A stretch of DNA of 59,657 bases from Sporisorium sorghi (GCA_023212695.1 JALCCG010000125.1:1-59657); one strand, 5' to 3'. Shown: positions 17,836-26,797, counted from the first letter of the stretch. Program-made: numbers and translations. Notes: a model not told the origin generated them from the sequence alone.

Positions 17836-19374
17836 ATGAAGAAGAAAAAAGCCAGTTCCATCCTGGCAATTGTAACCGCTTTATCGGTGTTGGCGGGTTG
17901 TGGCGGCGGCAGCTCCGCGCCTGCGGCAACCGGCACTTCCAATGGCAGTGCAGCGCAAGGGGAGAACAAGAGCGAACCGGTAGCCATCTCGATCATGGCC
18001 AACCTCCATACCCCTGAAGTTCCCTCCGATATGATTGAGAAGCTGCTGGAAGAGAAAACGGGCACCAAGCTGGAGATTCAGTGGGTACCGGACGGTACAT
18101 ATGACGAAAAGGTTAATGCATCCTTTGCCACAGGAACGCTGCCGCAAGTGACATATCTAAAGAATGCAGCTTCGCTGGTGAATATGCGTGATGCGATCCG
18201 CAACGGTCAATTCTGGGAAATCGGCCCGCTGCTGGATCAGTACCCGAACCTCAGTCGGCTGAAACCGGAGGTGTTAAAGAACACGGCGGTGGACGGCAAA
18301 ATCTATGCGCTTTACCGTGAAGTGCCCTTGTCGCGCCAAGGCATCATTTACCGCAAGGATTGGGCCGACAAGCTTGGGCTCAGCGCTCCAACCCATATCG
18401 ACGAATTCTACAACATGCTGAAGCAGTTCAAGGAGAACGATCCTGACGGCAACGGCAAAGATGATACCATCCCGCTGACGGACCGAAACGATTTGGTCTA
18501 TGGTGCCTTCAAGACGATAAGCTCCTGGCTCGGTACACCTAATAACTGGGGCGAGAAGGACGGCAAGCTGGCACCCGAATTCATGTTTCCTGAGTATATG
18601 GAGACGATGAATTTCTTCAAGAAGCTTCACCAGGAAGGCCTGATTAATCAGGATTTTCCGGTCACCAGCAAAACCGATCAGCAAAATCTGTTCATCACTG
18701 GCAAGTCCGGTGTTTACATCGGAGCGATGGGGGATGTATCCAGCCTGCATCCGAAGGTCGTGGAAGTGAACCCGGATGCAGAGCTCGACGTCCAGAATAA
18801 AATCGAAGGCGGACCGAACGGCTATGGCATCTGGTCTGTGCCCGGCTATGGCTCGGTTATTCTCTTCCCGAAAACAGCCATTAAAACAGAAGAGGATCTG
18901 AACAATGTTCTTACATTTATGGATCAACTGATGAGTCCAGAACTTGGCAACCTGATCTATTGGGGGGTTGAAGGCACGCATCACAAGCTGGAGGACGGCA
19001 AGGTCATTCCTTCAGAGGACACCAAGCTGACGGATCGTGAAGTGAAGCCCTATCAAGCGATCCAGGTCGGCGGGCCTTTAACAATCGAAGGATTTTATGA
19101 ACCGAAGCATATGCTCCCTGTCAAAGCAAAATCCGAAGAGATGATTACGGAGAACAATGATTATCTGATTGAGGACCCGTCGGCCGCGCTCGATTCCAAG
19201 ACGTTTAACGAAAAAGGCGTACAGCTGCAGGAGATGATTAAGGACGGTACGTATCGCTACATGCTTGGCGATATCGATGAGGCCGGATTTCAGTCCGTCG
19301 TAGATAACTGGCTAAAGAGCGGCGGTCAACAAATTATAGATGAATTCAATGTTTCCTACTCATCTTCCAAATAA
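17836..19374 (+). CDS. Solute-binding lipoprotein, second of a tandem pair
   Basis: A 512-residue CUT1 receptor with lipobox LAGC (lipidated Cys22), a Gly/Ser/Ala tether, and the two-lobed binding fold. It shares most of its length with the receptor just upstream, so the pair arose by tandem duplication. ATG 17836 follows GGAGG. It is the receptor physically linked to the permeases 87 bases downstream, across a hairpin with no U-tract. The receptor-permease-permease-GH43 order suggests uptake of an arabinose- or xylose-containing oligosaccharide. Confidence 0.9.
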   Translation: MKKKKASSILAIVTALSVLAGCGGGSSAPAATGTSNGSAAQGENKSEPVAISIMANLHTPEVPSDMIEKLLEEKTGTKLEIQWVPDGTYDEKVNASFATGTLPQVTYLKNAASLVNMRDAIRNGQFWEIGPLLDQYPNLSRLKPEVLKNTAVDGKIYALYREVPLSRQGIIYRKDWADKLGLSAPTHIDEFYNMLKQFKENDPDGNGKDDTIPLTDRNDLVYGAFKTISSWLGTPNNWGEKDGKLAPEFMFPEYMETMNFFKKLHQEGLINQDFPVTSKTDQQNLFITGKSGVYIGAMGDVSSLHPKVVEVNPDAELDVQNKIEGGPNGYGIWSVPGYGSVILFPKTAIKTEEDLNNVLTFMDQLMSPELGNLIYWGVEGTHHKLEDGKVIPSEDTKLTDREVKPYQAIQVGGPLTIEGFYEPKHMLPVKAKSEEMITENNDYLIEDPSAALDSKTFNEKGVQLQEMIKDGTYRYMLGDIDEAGFQSVVDNWLKSGGQQIIDEFNVSYSSSK

Positions 19375-19399
19375 TGAACAGGCCAGCATCCCGAGGAGT

Positions 19400-19429
19400 C
19401 GGGGGACTGCGATGCTCTGCAGTCCCCCG
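19400..19429 (+). other. Intercistronic GC-rich hairpin
   Basis: Arms 19400-19410 (CGGGGGACTGC) and 19419-19429 pair perfectly around 8 bases. The right arm runs into GGGGTT, not a T-run, so it should stabilise or process mRNA rather than end it. This placing would let the receptor be made in excess over the permeases. Confidence 0.55.
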
Positions 19430-19461
19430 GGGGTTCGGGGCAGAAAGGAAGTCTTTAGATC

Positions 19462-20421
19462 ATGAGCGAAACCGCAGTGAAGACCGGGATGCGCAAAAGC
19501 ACCCCCAAAATACCGGAGTCTGGCCGAATGAGAAGAATCATAAAAAACCGGGCGATCTACCTCATGATTCTTCCGGGATTTTTATACTTTCTGATCTTTA
19601 AATATATCCCGATGTCGGGATTGATCATAGCTTTCCAGGAGTATCAGGCTTATCTTGGCGTTACGGGCAGCCCCTGGGTTGGACTCAAGCATTTCGAACG
19701 GCTGTTTACCGAGCCGATGTTCTTCACGATCCTTGGCAACACACTGCTGCTGTTTTTCTTGAACCTGGCGTTCTATTTTCCTGTGCCGATTATTCTAGCC
19801 TTGATGCTGAATGAGGTGCGGCGCGAGGTGTTTAAACGTTTTATCCAGACGCTGGTATACATTCCCCACTTCATGTCTTGGGTCATCATCGTATCCATTT
19901 CGTTTGTGATGCTCTCGATGGACCGCGGAATCATTAATGAGTTAATGGTTATGGCCGGATTCGACAAAATCAATTTCCTCATGAGCAGCGATTGGTTCAG
20001 GCCAATGTATGTCATGCAGGTCATCTGGCGGGAAGCGGGCTGGGGGACCATCATTTATTTGGCCGCCATGGCCGCGATTGATCCCGGTTTATACGAAGCG
20101 TCCCGAATGGACGGGGCAAGCCGTTTTCGGCAAATGTGGCATATTACCCTCCCCTCCATTCGCAGCGTGATCGTTGTACTGTTGATTCTGAAAATCGGGG
20201 ATGTGCTGGAACTTGGATTCGAACATATTTATCTCCTCTTAAACTCGATGAACCGGGATGTGGCGGAGATATTCGATACGTATGTGTACACTGCGGGTCT
20301 CAAGCAAGGACAATTCAGCTTCAGTACAGCCGTCGGGTTCTTCAAATCACTGATCGGTCTGATCTTGGTGATGCTGGCCAACAAGCTGGCGAAAAAAGCC
20401 GGAGAAGAAGGCATCTATTAA
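19462..20421 (+). CDS. Sugar ABC transporter permease, LplB type
   Basis: A 319-residue channel subunit with about six membrane spans; the first begins near residue 36. The EAA-type loop reads EASRMDGASRFRQMWHITLP. It is homologous to the permease at 695-1663 and belongs with the receptor immediately upstream and the LplC-type partner 21 bases downstream. ATG 19462 follows AAAGGAAG. No ATPase is encoded in the locus, so a shared MsmX-like ATPase is expected to power it. Confidence 0.93.
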   Translation: MSETAVKTGMRKSTPKIPESGRMRRIIKNRAIYLMILPGFLYFLIFKYIPMSGLIIAFQEYQAYLGVTGSPWVGLKHFERLFTEPMFFTILGNTLLLFFLNLAFYFPVPIILALMLNEVRREVFKRFIQTLVYIPHFMSWVIIVSISFVMLSMDRGIINELMVMAGFDKINFLMSSDWFRPMYVMQVIWREAGWGTIIYLAAMAAIDPGLYEASRMDGASRFRQMWHITLPSIRSVIVVLLILKIGDVLELGFEHIYLLLNSMNRDVAEIFDTYVYTAGLKQGQFSFSTAVGFFKSLIGLILVMLANKLAKKAGEEGIY

Positions 20422-20442
20422 ATAACAGAAAGGTGGACCGCT

Positions 20443-21321
20443 ATGGTACAAGATAAAACGATTTCGAGCCGAATCTTCGATATCGTGAACTATACGCTGC
20501 TGTCGATCATTGGCCTGGTTACGATTCTGCCTTTCCTTCATGTCATCGCCGGATCCTTCACAACGGTGACGGAGCTGGCGCAGAAGCAGTTTGTCCTGTT
20601 TCCGACCGTATGGTCCCTGGATGCCTATAAATATGTATTTTCAACCAATACCGTTTTTCGCTCGCTTGGCGTTTCCGTGGGGGTAACCTTCTTCGGCACC
20701 TTGTTCAGCATGCTGTTAACCTGCCTGATGGCATACGGACTGTCGCGGAGGGATCTGGACGGCCGAAACTTCATAATGTTCATGGTATTGTTCACGATGC
20801 TCTTCAGCGGCGGTATGATTCCCACGTTCCTCGTTGTGAAGGAGATGGGCCTGATCGATACCTATGCAGCGCTGATTGTCCCGACGGCCATCAACGCCTT
20901 CAATCTCATTATCATGCGAAACTTCTTCCAGAACCTGCCTGAGGGATTGGAGGAATCCGCAAAGATCGACGGCGCAGGCGATTGGGGCATTCTGTTCCGG
21001 ATTGTCATCCCGCTGTCGATGCCGGCCATTGCAACGATATCGCTTTTCTATGCGGTAACCTACTGGAACACCTATATGTCGGCGATTCTGTATCTGAATG
21101 ATGCGGCCAAATGGCCTGTCCAGGTCATCCTGCGGCAGATTGTCATTCTGGCCAGCGGATTGGCAGCGGACACGTCCGGTATGGACGAATTTGTCCGTCC
21201 GCCGGAGCAGACGGTGAAGATGGCGGTCATTGTCATTGCGACGCTGCCGATCCTGTGTGTATATCCGTTCCTGCAGAAGCATTTTGCGAAAGGTGCGCTG
21301 CTGGGTTCAATCAAGGGGTAG
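20443..21321 (+). CDS. Sugar ABC transporter permease, LplC/YtcP type
   Basis: A 292-residue second channel subunit. It has about six spans, the loop EESAKIDGAGDWGILFRIVI and the family-typical end KGALLGSIKG. AAAGGTGG lies 7 bases ahead of ATG 20443. It works with the LplB-type protein upstream, and the GH43 enzyme gene begins 20 bases after its stop, so transport and hydrolysis are co-expressed. Confidence 0.93.
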   Translation: MVQDKTISSRIFDIVNYTLLSIIGLVTILPFLHVIAGSFTTVTELAQKQFVLFPTVWSLDAYKYVFSTNTVFRSLGVSVGVTFFGTLFSMLLTCLMAYGLSRRDLDGRNFIMFMVLFTMLFSGGMIPTFLVVKEMGLIDTYAALIVPTAINAFNLIIMRNFFQNLPEGLEESAKIDGAGDWGILFRIVIPLSMPAIATISLFYAVTYWNTYMSAILYLNDAAKWPVQVILRQIVILASGLAADTSGMDEFVRPPEQTVKMAVIVIATLPILCVYPFLQKHFAKGALLGSIKG

Positions 21322-21341
21322 GGAGGAGCTGTGGATCGCTA

Positions 21342-22769
21342 ATGGAAAAGAGACAGTATGCGCCTGTTATTGCCGGGAATTATGCCGACCCCTCGGTCAT
21401 CCGGGTAGGCGCGGATTATTATATGACGCATTCATCCTATAAGCTGACGCCCGGGCTTATTATCTGGCATTCGCGCGATTTGCTGAACTGGAGCAGGGTT
21501 GGGGCTGCGCTCCCCCGTTATGAGGGGGACGTGTGGGCGCCGGATTTTGTGGAGCATAACGGGGTGTACTATATCTATTATCCGGCGGGGAGAACGAACT
21601 GGGTTGTAACGGCGCCCAGTCCGGCAGGGCCATGGAGCAAACCGATCAATTTGGGCATCAAGGGAATTGATCCAGGGCATACGGTAGGACCGGACGGAAA
21701 GCGTTATCTGCATATGTCCGGAGGTGATTGTGTAGAGCTGACAGCGGATGGATTAGCGATTGCCGGTGAAATCAGACACGTGTATGACGGCTGGCGATAT
21801 CCGGATGACTGGGTAGTGGAGGCATACAGTCTGGAAGGACCGAAGATCACCCTTCACGATGACTATTATTATTTGACGGTGGCTGTAGGCGGGACGGCTG
21901 GTCCGCCTACAAGCCATATGGCCGTATCGTCAAGATCCAGAACGCCTTCGGGCCCGTGGGAGCATTCTCCGTACAACCCGATAGTTCACACGGAATCCAG
22001 GAGTGAGTCATGGTGGTCCAAAGGACATGTATCATTGATAGATTCTCCAGACGGTCAGTGGTGGATGGTATACCATGCCTATGCCAATGGATTTCATTCG
22101 CTTGGCAGGCAGACCCTGCTTGAGCCGGTCGAGTGGACCCCGGACGGGTGGTTTCGTGCTGCGGGAAGCCGTCAAGGGATCGATCATCCGGATGGTGTGG
22201 AAGGTGCGATTCCAGCAGATGAGGCAGCGTCGTTTCTTGATACCTTTGACGATTCTGAACTGGGCCTGCACTGGCAATGCGAGGGTGTGGAGCCTGCGGT
22301 CCGGTTCCGTTCGGGGAATCATGAGCTGGTTGCTGAAGCGGCAGCGGAGGAAGCCACAGCTTCTCCGCTGCTCTATATGGCGGGCAGTAAGCGTTATTCG
22401 GCAGAGGTCGAGGTCGTTGTGGAGGGACCGGCAGAAGGTCGTCTGCTGCTCTATTATAATGATGAGGCATATCTCGGCATGGGAGTCAACGAGCACGGAG
22501 TACGGCATTTCCGCTCATTCAAGGGATACGGCACGATGCCGAATCATACTCGCAGGGCATTTCTGCGGTTGGTGAATGATGCGCATACCGTATTTTTCTA
22601 TTACAGCTTCGATGGGCTGGAATGGATGCGATATGACAAGGTGGTGGACGTCTCAGGGTTTCATCACAACACGTTTGGCGGATTTCAGAGCCTTCGCATC
22701 GGATTGGATGCCGTTGGTAAAGGCAAGGTAATCTTCCGGAATTTTTCGTATAACGTTCTAAGCAGCTGA
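21342..22769 (+). CDS. Family 43 glycoside hydrolase
   Basis: A 475-residue enzyme of the GH43 five-bladed propeller family (beta-xylosidases and arabinofuranosidases). The catalytic triad is visible: base Asp16 in NYADPSV, pKa-setting Asp68 in VWAPDF, and acid Glu165 in SLEGPKI. After about residue 300 there is a beta-sandwich like the GH43 C-terminal domain. No signal peptide is seen, so it acts inside the cell on imported fragments. ATG 21342 starts MEKRQYAPVIAGNYADP; GGGAGGAG lies 13 bases upstream, a long spacing. The linkage it cuts cannot be settled by eye. Confidence 0.9.
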   Translation: MEKRQYAPVIAGNYADPSVIRVGADYYMTHSSYKLTPGLIIWHSRDLLNWSRVGAALPRYEGDVWAPDFVEHNGVYYIYYPAGRTNWVVTAPSPAGPWSKPINLGIKGIDPGHTVGPDGKRYLHMSGGDCVELTADGLAIAGEIRHVYDGWRYPDDWVVEAYSLEGPKITLHDDYYYLTVAVGGTAGPPTSHMAVSSRSRTPSGPWEHSPYNPIVHTESRSESWWSKGHVSLIDSPDGQWWMVYHAYANGFHSLGRQTLLEPVEWTPDGWFRAAGSRQGIDHPDGVEGAIPADEAASFLDTFDDSELGLHWQCEGVEPAVRFRSGNHELVAEAAAEEATASPLLYMAGSKRYSAEVEVVVEGPAEGRLLLYYNDEAYLGMGVNEHGVRHFRSFKGYGTMPNHTRRAFLRLVNDAHTVFFYYSFDGLEWMRYDKVVDVSGFHHNTFGGFQSLRIGLDAVGKGKVIFRNFSYNVLSS

Positions 22770-22784
22770 AAGGGGGGGCTTGAA

Positions 22785-23912
22785 ATGAAATCCTATTTAG
22801 AAGACCTTGTTGCACGTGGTGACGGGCTGTTTGAAGGTTTCTTCGAGTGGCTTGCGCTTCAGTATGATGAAGTGAGCGGCGGCTTCTATTATGCCCGCAG
22901 CTCCAGGGGAGGAGAGGCGTTTACGCCCGATATCGAATCGACGGCCCAAGCGCTGAATATCATCGAGTGCTGTGGAGCGGGCAGCTTGCTGAGCGCAGAG
23001 AGGAGAGATCGCATCGTCCGTTTTTTTCAAGCGAAGCAAGACCCGGTAACGGGTTTTTTCTATGATGCCGATCCCCGGATGAGAAGGGACGATGTGATGG
23101 TCGGCCGTGCACTTGGTTATAGTCTGGGGGCTCTTCACAAGCTGGGAGCAGCTCCCTTGCATCCGCTGCCGGGCCATCGCAATATGGCGCCGGAATACTG
23201 CGATTCACCGGAGGTTTATGCCGAATGGCTCCGCTCGGTCAGTCTGGCAAACAGCTGGCGCGGCTGCGACAGATTGTGTAATTCCGCTCCGCATCTGATG
23301 CAGATGACAGCGGAGCAGCGGCAGCCCTTTTTAAGAGAAGCGCTGTCTTATTTCGCCAGCATGCAGGATCCGGAGACCGGGTTGTGGGGAGAAGGCGCCC
23401 CCTATGTCCAGATTTCAGGGACCTTTAAGCTGCTGACCTTCTATAACCGATTCCATGTTCCGCTGCCGCGGACGACAGAGATATACCGCTCATTGCGGCA
23501 TGCCCTGCGAAATGAGAGGGCAGTGGATATGTGTTATATCCGGAATCCGATCAGTCTGCTGTCATCGATGAGAATGGAACTGCCAATGCAGGCATTGGCC
23601 GAGATCACCGAGATTACCCTGCACAACATGGCACAGCTTAAGCGTGAGGATGGAGGATTCTCCAGAGAGATCGATCACTCCCCGCCAGCACCGAATGTGG
23701 CGCAGGTAAAGCCGGGAGAGTATTATCCCGACATGCCCGCGGCTGTTCCGTTAGGTATGGGTGAGGTGGAAGGGGACATGAATGCGGGAACGCAGGCCAT
23801 TCTCATTCGTTATTCCCTGCGCGAGCTTGGAAGACTGGCGGAACGGCATCTGCCTTATGCGGAATCCGAGCTGCTGCCTCATTGGGCAGATGCGAAAAGG
23901 ATCGGTGAATAA
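22785..23912 (+). CDS. Alpha/alpha-toroid-like protein of unknown function
   Basis: A 375-residue soluble protein that I do not recognise as a named family. Its repeats YDEVSGGFYY (27-36), QDPVTGFFYD (85-94), QDPETGLWGE (194-203) and REDGGFSRE (287-295) resemble the QxxxGxF/W repeats of prenyltransferase/squalene-cyclase alpha/alpha toroids, a fold shared with some uronic-acid lyases and unsaturated glucuronyl hydrolases. It starts 15 bases after the GH43 gene behind AAAGGGGGGG and is followed by a cupin and esterases, so it probably acts on the same sugar. There is no signal peptide. Confidence 0.8.
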   Translation: MKSYLEDLVARGDGLFEGFFEWLALQYDEVSGGFYYARSSRGGEAFTPDIESTAQALNIIECCGAGSLLSAERRDRIVRFFQAKQDPVTGFFYDADPRMRRDDVMVGRALGYSLGALHKLGAAPLHPLPGHRNMAPEYCDSPEVYAEWLRSVSLANSWRGCDRLCNSAPHLMQMTAEQRQPFLREALSYFASMQDPETGLWGEGAPYVQISGTFKLLTFYNRFHVPLPRTTEIYRSLRHALRNERAVDMCYIRNPISLLSSMRMELPMQALAEITEITLHNMAQLKREDGGFSREIDHSPPAPNVAQVKPGEYYPDMPAAVPLGMGEVEGDMNAGTQAILIRYSLRELGRLAERHLPYAESELLPHWADAKRIGE

Positions 23913-24123
23913 TCTGATATTCATATAGGGATTCGCGGGACCTGCGGCGAAGAAGTAGGCAGGGGCATTAAGGAAGCCGCAAGAGTGACGCCTTTTCATG
24001 AAGAGCGGGGATGTGCGGGGACATCGACATCAGTTGCTCTTCTTGTTGTTCCTTGCGGAAGGCAGAAATCGCTTAGAGTTAAGACATGGATTATGGACTA
24101 TGGATTAGCAGAGGAGGAGGAAC

Positions 24124-24441
24124 ATGGCGGCCATTGGAGTTTGGGAGCAAGCGGAGCCCGGGGTTACAAGAAAGGTGTTTCAACCGGGAATCGGGCTGAT
24201 GATGATGGAGGTTCATTTTGAAGAAGGGGCGGAAGGGGCACTGCACTCCCATCCTCATGAGCAGATGAGTTACTGTTTGAAGGGTGTCATTGAATTTAAG
24301 ATCAACGGAGAGAAGACCCTTGTTCGTCAGGGAGACACCATCGTCATTCCCGGCGGAGCAGAGCACGGGGTGAAAGCCCTTGAGCCATCCGCTCTTCTGG
24401 ATACGTTTACACCGCTCAGACTGGATTTGCTTGGCACTTGA
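24124..24441 (+). CDS. Small cupin protein, KdgF-like
   Basis: A 105-residue single cupin barrel. Metal ligands are visible as HSHPHEQ (His43, His45, Gln47 region) and His81 in PGGAEHG. The pattern HPHEQ...Y.LKG resembles KdgF, which opens unsaturated uronate rings in pectin and alginate breakdown. ATG 24124 follows AGGAGGAGG by about 3-6 bases. It lies 211 bases downstream of the toroid gene and just before the first esterase. The KdgF role is an inference from this motif. Confidence 0.8.
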   Translation: MAAIGVWEQAEPGVTRKVFQPGIGLMMMEVHFEEGAEGALHSHPHEQMSYCLKGVIEFKINGEKTLVRQGDTIVIPGGAEHGVKALEPSALLDTFTPLRLDLLGT

Positions 24442-24501
24442 GGAAGGTGCGAACGGAGGGAAGTGAATCTATTGACAAGGGAGCAGGAAGGAATGGGTAT
24501 A

Positions 24502-25317
24502 ATGAAGCTTTGGGAAGAGGATATTCCCGGATATGAGTCGGTGGAAGAGAAATTCGCACCGTACATGAAACCTTATATTTTGGAAAATGATTCGCCTCGC
24601 GGAGCCGTGCTTGTGCTGCCGGGCGGTGGTTATGGAGGACGTGCAGACCACGAGGGCGGTCCGGTTGCCATGTGGCTGAATTCGATTGGCTTATCGGCCT
24701 TTGTGGTTCATTACCGCGTGGCCCCTTACCGCTATCCCCATCCGCTGCTGGATGCTCAGCGAGCGATCCGTCTGGTAAGACATCATGCTGAGGAATGGAA
24801 CATCGATCCGGACCGCATCGGGATCCTGGGCTTCTCTGCCGGCGGACATCTCGCGGCTACTGCCAGCACTTATTTCGATGAAGGGAACCCGGAGTCGGCA
24901 GATGCTGTGGAGCGGCATAGCTCACGGCCGAACGCTTCGATTCTGTGTTACCCGGTTATATCGTTTAAAGATCACTACCATGAGGGCTCCATGTTCAATC
25001 TGCTGGGTGAGGAGCCTTCGGAGGACAAGAGGCAGGCGCTGTCCCTGGAGTGGGCGGTTAAACCGGAGACCCCGCCTGCCTTTCTGTGGCATACGGCTGA
25101 TGATGGGGCGGTTCCGGTCGAGAACAGCCTGATGTATGCCAGGGCACTAAGTGAGCAGCGCATCCCGTTTGAGCTTCATGTCTTCCCGGAGGGGCGCCAT
25201 GGACTTGGGCTGGCCGAAGCGGACGTCAGTGTCGGGCAGTGGACGGGCCTGTGCGAGGGCTGGCTTCGGAAAATCGGATTTTTGTCGCAAGTCGTGATGC
25301 AAGAGCAAGGAAGATAA
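24502..25317 (+). CDS. Alpha/beta-hydrolase, acetyl-esterase-like
   Basis: A 271-residue soluble esterase. The oxyanion stretch is LPGGGYGGR, the nucleophile Ser lies in GFSAGGHL, Asp in TADDGAVPVEN, and His in EGRHGLG. It resembles acetyl-xylan esterases of the BD-FAE type that strip acetyl groups from oligosaccharides. Several starts are in frame: GTG 24463, TTG 24472, ATG 24493 and ATG 24502. I chose ATG 24502 because GGAAGGA at 24486-24492 gives a 9-base spacing and the homologous region starts at MKLWEEDIPG. It sits in the GH43 locus. Confidence 0.85.
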   Translation: MKLWEEDIPGYESVEEKFAPYMKPYILENDSPRGAVLVLPGGGYGGRADHEGGPVAMWLNSIGLSAFVVHYRVAPYRYPHPLLDAQRAIRLVRHHAEEWNIDPDRIGILGFSAGGHLAATASTYFDEGNPESADAVERHSSRPNASILCYPVISFKDHYHEGSMFNLLGEEPSEDKRQALSLEWAVKPETPPAFLWHTADDGAVPVENSLMYARALSEQRIPFELHVFPEGRHGLGLAEADVSVGQWTGLCEGWLRKIGFLSQVVMQEQGR

Positions 25318-25361
25318 GGCCGGAAGGGCATGACCTTGAGAACACTTTGGATGACCAAACA

Positions 25362-25399
25362 AACAAGCTCATCTGATGCATCCTTCAGATGAGCTTGTT
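25362..25399 (+). terminator. Strong hairpin after esterase gene
   Basis: A perfect 15-bp stem (25362-25376 with 25385-25399, 8-base loop). The right arm ends CTTGTT and runs into CGTATGG, so the U-tract is short. It probably ends the GH43-to-esterase transcript. Confidence 0.65.
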
Positions 25400-25602
25400 C
25401 GTATGGCCGAAAGATCAGGATCGGACTCTGATCTCCTGGCGGAGGAACAGAACGCAAGAGATGGCGAAGCAGATGAGCGTGGTCGTGGTCAGCCTGGCAC
25501 TATGGTGCCTTGATGCCTCCGACCTGCCGGGGACATCCATGAATCTAAGCAAGGGAACGCCTGGTGTGAAACAGCGAGTAAATCGAAGGAGGTGGGTTCG
25601 GG

Positions 25603-26664
25603 ATGCGGGAAGCAGATACTTTACTGGAGCACATGTATAACGAAGCAATGAGAGAAGCGAAAGACAGGCAGGTTTCCATGAGTCCATCAGAGAGGAAGCG
25701 GCATTTGAAGCAAGTGCTTTGGCAATTGATCGGCGAGTTCGAAATCAATGTAAACCACAAGCCTGTAATGCTTGAACGAGTGCCGTGTGAAGGCTACATT
25801 CGCGAAAGGGTGGAGCTGTCCGCTGTACCCGGCGTATCCTATGCTGCCTATGTATTGATTCCGGAAGGCAATCAGGGGAAGCCGATGCCTGCCGTCGTTG
25901 CCGTTCATGGCCATGGCTATGGAAGCAGGGAGATTGTGGGGCTGAGGGAGGACGGATCAACTGATACCGATCAACCAGGCATCCATCGGCATTTCGCGGT
26001 TGAACTGGCGCGGCGGGGCATGGTGGTAATTGCCCCGGATGTAGCCGGTTTCGGTGAACGTCGCCTTGCGGCGGATCTCGCACGGAACCCGGATACCGCG
26101 AACTCCTGCCATCGGTTGTCTACCCAGCTGATGATGTACGGCAAGACGGTTGCCGGTCTGCGCGTGGCCGAGACACTTGGGGCAGTGGGCCATCTGGCCG
26201 AGCGCCCCGAGGTTCAGCCGGGCAGAATCGGCATTATGGGTTTTTCGGGTGGCGGGCTGATTGCGTTCCTGTGCGCGGCGCAGGATGAACGAATCCGGGC
26301 CGCAGTTCTGTCTGGGTATGCCAACACCTTCAAGGACAGTATCCTGGAAATCCGCCACTGCGTGTGCAATTACATCCCCGGTATTCTGAATCATGCCGAG
26401 CTGCCCGAATGGCTGGGGCTGATGGCCCCCAGGCCCTTGTTTCTGGAGTCTGGAACGCATGATCCGATATTTCCCGCTGCCGGTTTTAACGCTGCAGTTG
26501 ATCGGCTCAGGGAAATATACCGGGGCGAGGGCTCTGGGGAGAAGCTGCAAACCGATCTGTTCCCGGGTGCCCATCAAATTAGCGGCAGGCATTCCTACGA
26601 TTGGTTATTCGAGCAGTTGAGTCGCCCTGATATGCCTCCGCCATGGCCCGAGAACCGCTTTTAA
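25603..26664 (+). CDS. Alpha/beta-hydrolase, Abhydrolase_7-like
   Basis: A 353-residue esterase-like protein. It has VHGHGYGSRE near the oxyanion hole, the nucleophile Ser in GFSGGG, Asp in ESGTHDPIF, and a late His in PGAHQI. Members of this acetyl-esterase-like group often sit with polysaccharide-degradation genes. AAGGAGGTGGG precedes ATG 25603. It is separated from the previous esterase by a strong hairpin, so it may have its own promoter in the 285-base gap. Its exact substrate is unknown. Confidence 0.85.
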   Translation: MREADTLLEHMYNEAMREAKDRQVSMSPSERKRHLKQVLWQLIGEFEINVNHKPVMLERVPCEGYIRERVELSAVPGVSYAAYVLIPEGNQGKPMPAVVAVHGHGYGSREIVGLREDGSTDTDQPGIHRHFAVELARRGMVVIAPDVAGFGERRLAADLARNPDTANSCHRLSTQLMMYGKTVAGLRVAETLGAVGHLAERPEVQPGRIGIMGFSGGGLIAFLCAAQDERIRAAVLSGYANTFKDSILEIRHCVCNYIPGILNHAELPEWLGLMAPRPLFLESGTHDPIFPAAGFNAAVDRLREIYRGEGSGEKLQTDLFPGAHQISGRHSYDWLFEQLSRPDMPPPWPENRF

Positions 26665-26767
26665 AGCTAGGTGCGACTATGAAAGCCATAAATGGTTAAT
26701 GCGTAATGATATATCCCGTTATATGTCTGCATCCTTGTGTTTTTTACTTATCACTTTCACCCGTACA

Positions 26768-26797
26768 GGCACTTCTGGGCCGCTGCCTACATACAAT
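26768..26797 (+). promoter_or_regulatory. Candidate sigma-E/sigma-K promoter of sigK
   Basis: CATACAAT at 26790-26797 matches the -10 shared by the mother-cell sigma factors. AC at 26771-26772 inside GGCACT, 17 bases upstream, fits the sigma-K -35. It lies about 68 bases before the sigK start codon, consistent with early sigma-E and later autoregulated expression known in Bacillus. Confidence 0.55.

Noticed and set aside
24472..24503. TTGACA and TATAAT hexamers near the esterase start
   Set aside because: The spacer is 20 bases, too long for sigma-A, and the -10 overlaps the chosen start codon; it looks like chance within coding sequence.
25389..25640. 83-codon frame between the two esterase genes
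   Set aside because: It overlaps the terminator arm and the next gene's start, and shows no domain; probably non-coding.
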